From positions 1-64,000 of the forward strand of contig NZ_JYNL01000054.1 of assembly GCF_001044235.1 (NCBI RefSeq): a DNA stretch of 64,000 bases, written 5' to 3'. The notes under the pieces are model-generated. The model was not told the origin of the DNA, made no database searches, and was given only the letters and a program-made list of their open reading frames with translations. Every line of letters begins with the position of its first letter. Positions within the stretch are counted from its first letter, which is position 1. The stretch comes from Mycolicibacterium chlorophenolicum. GTDB lineage: Bacteria > Actinomycetota > Actinomycetes > Mycobacteriales > Mycobacteriaceae. Both the position numbers and the translations under genes were made by a program. Shown here piece by piece: positions 59,927-64,000 of the stretch.

Positions 59927-61351
59927 GTGTCGACGAACTCAGAACGCCGTGTCGCGGAGCATCAGAAGTCCGATGATTATCTGCAGCAGCGCCAGCTGAA
60001 ATCCGGCAGCGCGGGCTGGCTGCTGCTCGCCGGTCTCGGTGTCGGCTACGTGGTGTCCGGGGACTACTCCGGCTGGAACTTCGGGCTCGCCCAGGGTGGC
60101 TTCGGCGGGCTGGCCATCGCAGCGGTGATCATCGCCGCGATGTACCTCGCCCTGGTGCTCGGCATGGCGGAGCTGTCCTCGGCGCTGCCCGCCGCCGGCG
60201 GCGGCTACACCTTCGCCCGCCGCGCACTCGGTCCGTGGGGCGGGTTCGCCACGGGCACCGCGATTCTCATCGAGTACTCGATCGCCCCGGCCGCGATCGC
60301 GACGTTCATCGGCGCCTACGTCGAGTCGCTCAACCTCTTCGGCATCCGCGACGGGTGGTGGGTGTATCTCGCGGCGTACGCCGTCTTCATCGCCATTCAT
60401 CTGTCCGGGGTGGGCGAGGCGCTCAAGGTGATGTTCGTGATCACCGCGGTGGCACTCGTCGGCCTGGTCGTCTTCGCGATCGCGGCGGTGGGCCGCTTCG
60501 ACGCGGCCAACCTCACCGACATCGCCGCCACCGACGCTGCCGGCGCCTCGTCGCTGCTGCCGTTCGGTTACCTCGGCGTCTGGGCGGCGCTCCCGTTCGC
60601 GATCTGGTTCTTCCTGGCTGTCGAGGGCGTGCCGCTGGCCGCCGAGGAGGCCACCCGACCGGAACGCAATGTGCCGCGCGGCATCATCGCCGCGATGGGC
60701 GTGCTGCTGGTCACCTGCGCGACGGTGCTCGTGCTGGTTCCCGGAGCGGGCGGCGCCGACGCGATGTCCGGCTCGGGCAATCCGCTGGTCGAGGCACTCG
60801 GCGACACGACCGCGGCGACCGTCGTCAACTACATCGGCCTGGCCGGGCTGATCGCCAGCTTCTTCTCGATCATCTACGCGTACTCCCGGCAGTTGTTCGC
60901 GTTGTCGCGCGCGGGATACCTGCCGACCGCGCTGTCGGTGACGAACCGACGCAAGGCGCCGACGCTGGCGTTGATCGTGCCGGGACTGGTGGGCTTCGCG
61001 CTGTCGCTGACCGGGCAGGGCGACCTGCTGCTGAACATGGCGGTGTTCGGCGCCGCGGTCAGCTATGTGCTGATGATGGTCAGCCACATCGTGCTGCGCC
61101 GGCGCGAACCGGACATGAACCGTCCCTACCGCACGCCCGGGGGCGTCGTCACCACCGGCTTCGCGCTGGTCATCGCCTCGCTCGCGGTGATCGCCACGTT
61201 CCTGGTCCACGTGGTCGCCGCGCTGTGCTGCCTGGGCGTGTTCGCGCTGTTCATGCTGTACTTCGCGATGTACAGCCGGCACCGGCTGGTGTCGAACTCG
61301 CCCGACGAGGAATTCGCGATGGTCACCGCGGCCGAGGACACGCTGTCCTGA
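59927..61351 (+). CDS. APC-family permease, probably ethanolamine permease
   Basis: The 474-residue transporter has about twelve helices: GWLLLAGLGVGYVVSGDYSG, FGLAQGGFGGLAIAAVIIAA, ALPAAGGGYTFARRALGPWG and FFLAVEGVPLAAEEATRPER. The GDYSGWNFGL block is typical of the EutP/Eat ethanolamine-permease branch. It starts with GTG 59927. No eutBC ammonia-lyase genes lie in the window, so substrate is inferred from family resemblance and from the aldehyde and alcohol dehydrogenases upstream. Confidence 0.82.
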   Translation: MSTNSERRVAEHQKSDDYLQQRQLKSGSAGWLLLAGLGVGYVVSGDYSGWNFGLAQGGFGGLAIAAVIIAAMYLALVLGMAELSSALPAAGGGYTFARRALGPWGGFATGTAILIEYSIAPAAIATFIGAYVESLNLFGIRDGWWVYLAAYAVFIAIHLSGVGEALKVMFVITAVALVGLVVFAIAAVGRFDAANLTDIAATDAAGASSLLPFGYLGVWAALPFAIWFFLAVEGVPLAAEEATRPERNVPRGIIAAMGVLLVTCATVLVLVPGAGGADAMSGSGNPLVEALGDTTAATVVNYIGLAGLIASFFSIIYAYSRQLFALSRAGYLPTALSVTNRRKAPTLALIVPGLVGFALSLTGQGDLLLNMAVFGAAVSYVLMMVSHIVLRRREPDMNRPYRTPGGVVTTGFALVIASLAVIATFLVHVVAALCCLGVFALFMLYFAMYSRHRLVSNSPDEEFAMVTAAEDTLS

Positions 61352-61377
61352 CCGGTGCCGCTGCGCCGGGGAGCGTT

Positions 61378-61407
61378 TTGACCTGCGGCGACGGCCGCAG
61401 GTAAGCT
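61378..61407 (+). promoter_or_regulatory. Promoter of rplM-rpsI
   Basis: The -35 TTGACC (61378-61383) and -10 TAAGCT (61402-61407) are separated by 18 nt, matching the primary sigma consensus. The predicted transcript has a leader of about 120 nt before rplM. Confidence 0.65.
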
Positions 61408-61534
61408 GCCTCGTTGGCGTGCGCTGCGCTTGCTGGAACCTCGGGTCTCCGTCGGTCGCCGGGGCAACGAGAGCGTACGCCTGACCGGCACCCGGACAGT
61501 CCGGGATCCACCCGAGAGAAGAAGAGGTAGCGCT

Positions 61535-61978
61535 GTGCCTACGTACACGCCGAAGGCGGGTGACACCACGCGCACGTGGTACGTCATCGACGCCACGGAC
61601 GTGGTGCTCGGCCGGCTCGCCGTCGAAGCAGCCAAGCTGCTCCGCGGCAAGCACAAGCCGACGTTCACGCCGAATGTCGACGGCGGTGACTTCGTCATCG
61701 TCATCAACGCCGAGAAGATCGCCGTCAGCGGCGACAAGCTGACCAAGAAGTTCGCCTACCGCCACTCCGGGTATCCCGGCGGCCTGCGCCGGCGCTCGAT
61801 CGGTGAGCTGCTGCTCAAGCACCCGACCCGCGTCGTGGAGAACGCGATCATCGGCATGCTGCCGCACACCAAGCTCAGCCGTCAGGTCCAGAAGAAGCTG
61901 AAGGTGTACGCCGGCCCGAATCATCCGCACGCCGCGCAGCAGCCGATTCCGTTCGAGATCAAGCAGGTGGCCCAGTGA
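61535..61978 (+). CDS. rplM: 50S ribosomal protein L13
   Basis: The 147-residue protein starts at GTG 61535. It has TRTWYVIDATDVVLGRLAVE, LLRGKHKPTFTPNVDGGDFV and the C-terminal KLKVYAGPNHPHAAQQP, the same length as M. tuberculosis L13. The rpsI start overlaps its stop (GTGA). It is an early-assembly 23S-binding protein. Confidence 0.97.
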   Translation: MPTYTPKAGDTTRTWYVIDATDVVLGRLAVEAAKLLRGKHKPTFTPNVDGGDFVIVINAEKIAVSGDKLTKKFAYRHSGYPGGLRRRSIGELLLKHPTRVVENAIIGMLPHTKLSRQVQKKLKVYAGPNHPHAAQQPIPFEIKQVAQ

Positions 61979-62448
61979 CCGAACCCGAGTACACGACCGA
62001 GACCGTCGAGACCGAGGTCTACGCCGAGTCCGAGGCCGCGCCGCGCGAGCCCATCGTCATCGACCGTCCGATCCAGACCGTCGGCCGCCGCAAGGAGGCC
62101 GTCGTCCGCGTCCGCCTGGTGCCCGGCACCGGCCAGTTCCACCTCGACGGCCGCACCCTGGAGAACTACTTCCCGAACAAGGTGCACCAGCAGCTCATCA
62201 AGGCGCCGCTGGTCACCGTCGATCGGGTCGATCAGTTCGACATCTACGCCCACCTCGACGGTGGCGGCCCCTCGGGTCAGGCCGGCGCGCTGCGCCTGGC
62301 CATCGCCCGGGCGCTCATCATCGTCCAGCCCGAGGACCGGCCTGCGCTCAAGCGCGCCGGCTTCCTCACGCGTGACCCGCGTGCCATCGAGCGCAAGAAG
62401 TACGGTCTGAAGAAGGCCCGTAAGGCGCCTCAGTACAGCAAGCGCTGA
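61975..62448 (+). CDS. rpsI: 30S ribosomal protein S9
   Basis: The 157-residue protein has a mycobacterial acidic N-terminal extension of about 28 residues. The S9 core follows: QTVGRRKEAVVRVRLVPGTG, then GGGPSGQAGALRLAIARALI and the tRNA-contacting basic tail KKARKAPQYSKR. It is translationally coupled to rplM and followed by a strong terminator. Confidence 0.97.
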   Translation: MTEPEYTTETVETEVYAESEAAPREPIVIDRPIQTVGRRKEAVVRVRLVPGTGQFHLDGRTLENYFPNKVHQQLIKAPLVTVDRVDQFDIYAHLDGGGPSGQAGALRLAIARALIIVQPEDRPALKRAGFLTRDPRAIERKKYGLKKARKAPQYSKR

Positions 62449-62460
62449 TCACTTTTTCGA

Positions 62461-62502
62461 CACGGCGCCCGGTCGCTCCCCACGGAGTGGCCGGGCGCCG
62501 TG
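62461..62502 (+). terminator. Terminator hairpin after rpsI
   Basis: CACGGCGCCCGG (62461-62472) and CCGGGCGCCGTG (62491-62502) form a perfect 12-bp GC-rich stem, 12 nt after the rpsI stop. No T-run follows, as is usual in mycobacteria. Confidence 0.65.
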
Positions 62503-62548
62503 CCGTTGCGGTTAGGTTGCTCGCAGAATCGTGTGAGAGGTTGTCACC

Positions 62549-63886
62549 ATGGCTCGACTGTTCGGCACCGACGGCGTGCGCGGAGTCGCCAATCGGGATC
62601 TGACCGCCGAATTGGCGATGGCACTGGGTGCCGCGGCGGCGCGGCGGCTCATCAGAGCCGGCACGGCCCGCCGACGGGTCGCCGTGGTGGGCCGCGATCC
62701 CCGTGCCAGCGGCGAGATGCTGGAGGCGGCCGTCCTCGCCGGCGTGACCAGCGAAGGTGTCGACGTGCTGCGCGTCGGTGTGCTGCCGACCCCTGCGGTG
62801 GCCTACCTGGCCGCCGCCTACGACGCCGACTTCGGCGTGATGATCTCCGCCTCACACAACCCGATGCCCGACAACGGCATCAAGATCTTCGGCTCCGGCG
62901 GTCACAAACTCGACGACGACACCGAGGACCGCATCGAGGAGCTGGTGCACCAGGGTCCCGGTGACCGGCCCACCGGCGCGGACATCGGCCGCGTCGTCGA
63001 CGCCGAGGACGCGCTGCAGCGCTACCTGCGACACGTCGGCACGGCGGCCGCCACCCGCCTCGACTCCCTGACCGTCGTCGTCGACTGCGCCCACGGTGCG
63101 GCGTCGACCGCGGCGCCGCTGGCCTATCGCGCCGCCGGCGCCAACGTCATCCCCATCCACGCCGAACCCGACGGCGTGAACATCAACGACGGCTGCGGTT
63201 CGACGCACATGGAGTCGCTGCGGTCGGCAGTGGTGTCCTACGGGGCCGACCTCGGCCTCGCGCATGACGGCGACGCCGACCGCTGCCTGGCCGTCGACGC
63301 GCACGGCCGGGTCATCGACGGCGACGCGATCATGGTGGTGCTGGCGCTGGCGATGCAGGAGGCCGGCGAGTTGGCGCGCAACACGCTGGTGGCGACCGTG
63401 ATGAGCAACATGGGTCTGCACCTGGCGATGCGGGCGGCCGGCATCGATGTCCGCACCACCGGTGTCGGGGACCGCTACGTGCTCGAGGAACTGCGCGCCG
63501 GGGCGTTCGCGCTGGGCGGCGAACAATCCGGACACATCGTGCTCCCCGGTTTCGGCACCACCGGCGACGGCATCGTCACCGGCCTGCGGTTGATGGCGCG
63601 GATGGCCCAGACCGGACGCAGCCTGGCCGAGCTCGCCGCGCCGATGCAGACGCTGCCGCAGGTGCTGATCAACGTCGAGGTGGCGGACAAGGCGACGGTC
63701 GCCGACGCGCCGTCGGTGCGTGACACGGTGGCCGCCGTCGAGGCCGAGCTCGGGGACACCGGCCGAATTCTGTTGCGTCCCTCCGGGACCGAACAGGTGG
63801 TCCGGGTGATGGTGGAGGCCGCCGACGAGGACACCGCGCGGCAGCTGGCGGTGCGGGTCGCGGAGTCGGTCAGCGCCGAGAGCTGA
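62549..63886 (+). CDS. glmM: Phosphoglucosamine mutase
   Basis: The 445-residue enzyme converts glucosamine-6-phosphate to glucosamine-1-phosphate for peptidoglycan. It starts MARLFGTDGVRGVANRDLTA. The phosphorylated Ser102 is in GVMISASHNPMPDNG, the Mg-binding loop is DGDADRC, the sugar-binding loop is GGEQSGHIV and the phosphate site is RPSGTEQVVRVM. It matches M. tuberculosis MrsA (Rv3441c), which also follows rpsI. Confidence 0.97.
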   Translation: MARLFGTDGVRGVANRDLTAELAMALGAAAARRLIRAGTARRRVAVVGRDPRASGEMLEAAVLAGVTSEGVDVLRVGVLPTPAVAYLAAAYDADFGVMISASHNPMPDNGIKIFGSGGHKLDDDTEDRIEELVHQGPGDRPTGADIGRVVDAEDALQRYLRHVGTAAATRLDSLTVVVDCAHGAASTAAPLAYRAAGANVIPIHAEPDGVNINDGCGSTHMESLRSAVVSYGADLGLAHDGDADRCLAVDAHGRVIDGDAIMVVLALAMQEAGELARNTLVATVMSNMGLHLAMRAAGIDVRTTGVGDRYVLEELRAGAFALGGEQSGHIVLPGFGTTGDGIVTGLRLMARMAQTGRSLAELAAPMQTLPQVLINVEVADKATVADAPSVRDTVAAVEAELGDTGRILLRPSGTEQVVRVMVEAADEDTARQLAVRVAESVSAES

Positions 63887-63930
63887 CGCCGGGGCGGAAC
63901 CATCCGGGCGTCTCCTGCGTCCAACTCCAT

Positions 63931-64000
63931 ATGGGGACCACAGGTGTCGACGTGCCGAGGGTGCGGGCGATCGCGCGCGAATACGAGACAGCGGCGGGTA
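63931..64000 (+). CDS. Start of a possible ESX-associated (EspC/DUF2580-like) protein (partial)
   Basis: ATG 63931 opens a frame running off the window: MGTTGVDVPRVRAIAREYET and three more residues. The pattern V-D-x-x-x-V-R-A-I-A-R-E-Y-x-x-A-A resembles the first helix of small type VII-secreted helical proteins. Only 23 residues are visible and the ribosome site is weak, so this is tentative. Confidence 0.4.
   Translation, partial: MGTTGVDVPRVRAIAREYETAAG

Overview
The window is mycobacterial chromosome, most likely from a fast-growing Mycolicibacterium-type species. The evidence is high GC, the ribosomal block infA-rpmJ-rpsM-rpsK-rpsD-rpoA-rplQ-truA, a cutinase cluster, a complete ESX-4 type VII secretion locus leading into rplM-rpsI-glmM, F420-dependent enzymes, an LpqN-type lipoprotein and a DevR(DosR) dormancy regulator. 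No tRNA, rRNA or CRISPR array was seen.

Region 1 (1-10.3 kb): the 3' end of a probable IS30-type transposase, a GAF histidine kinase/LuxR regulator pair, a HAD phosphatase, the valine-catabolic operon mmsA-fadE9-mmsB, a small secreted Cys protein, a CopD-like membrane protein, rmlB-rmlC (dTDP-rhamnose for the cell wall) and an LpqN-like lipoprotein.

Region 2 (10.3-37.6 kb): a dormancy/redox island. It starts with a minus-strand block: a fused receiver / glutaredoxin-fold / thioredoxin-reductase-like flavoprotein without active-site cysteines, two cyclic-nucleotide-domain histidine kinases and two F420-type oxidoreductases. Upstream lie an SRPBCC protein and an Hsp20 (HspX-type) gene with a perfect DosR-like box. 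Next come homologues of the M. tuberculosis DosR-regulon neighbourhood: a broken Rv2628-like gene, universal stress proteins, an Hrp1-like CBS protein, an Rv2629-like protein and a deazaflavin nitroreductase. A plus-strand metabolic operon follows (acyl/acetyl-CoA synthetase, E1alpha, E1beta, E2, acyl carrier protein), then a DevS-like kinase, an alcohol dehydrogenase, more stress proteins, a degenerate WS/DGAT-like protein and devR. At least six sites of the form GGGAC-N4-G(G/T)CCC lie at intergenic promoters, most 36-38 nt before a start codon. This suggests that one DevR-controlled, partly leaderless regulon covers the island.

Region 3 (37.6-45.6 kb): translation genes from infA to truA, three tandem secreted cutinase-like hydrolases and an EamA exporter.

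Region 4 (45.6-64 kb): a CGNR regulator with phased CATGA repeats, ESX-4 (eccB4, mycP4, eccD4, eccC4, an accessory protein, esxU, esxT), an aldehyde/alcohol/ethanolamine-permease module inserted between esxT and rplM, then rplM-rpsI, glmM and the first codons of a possible ESX-associated protein.
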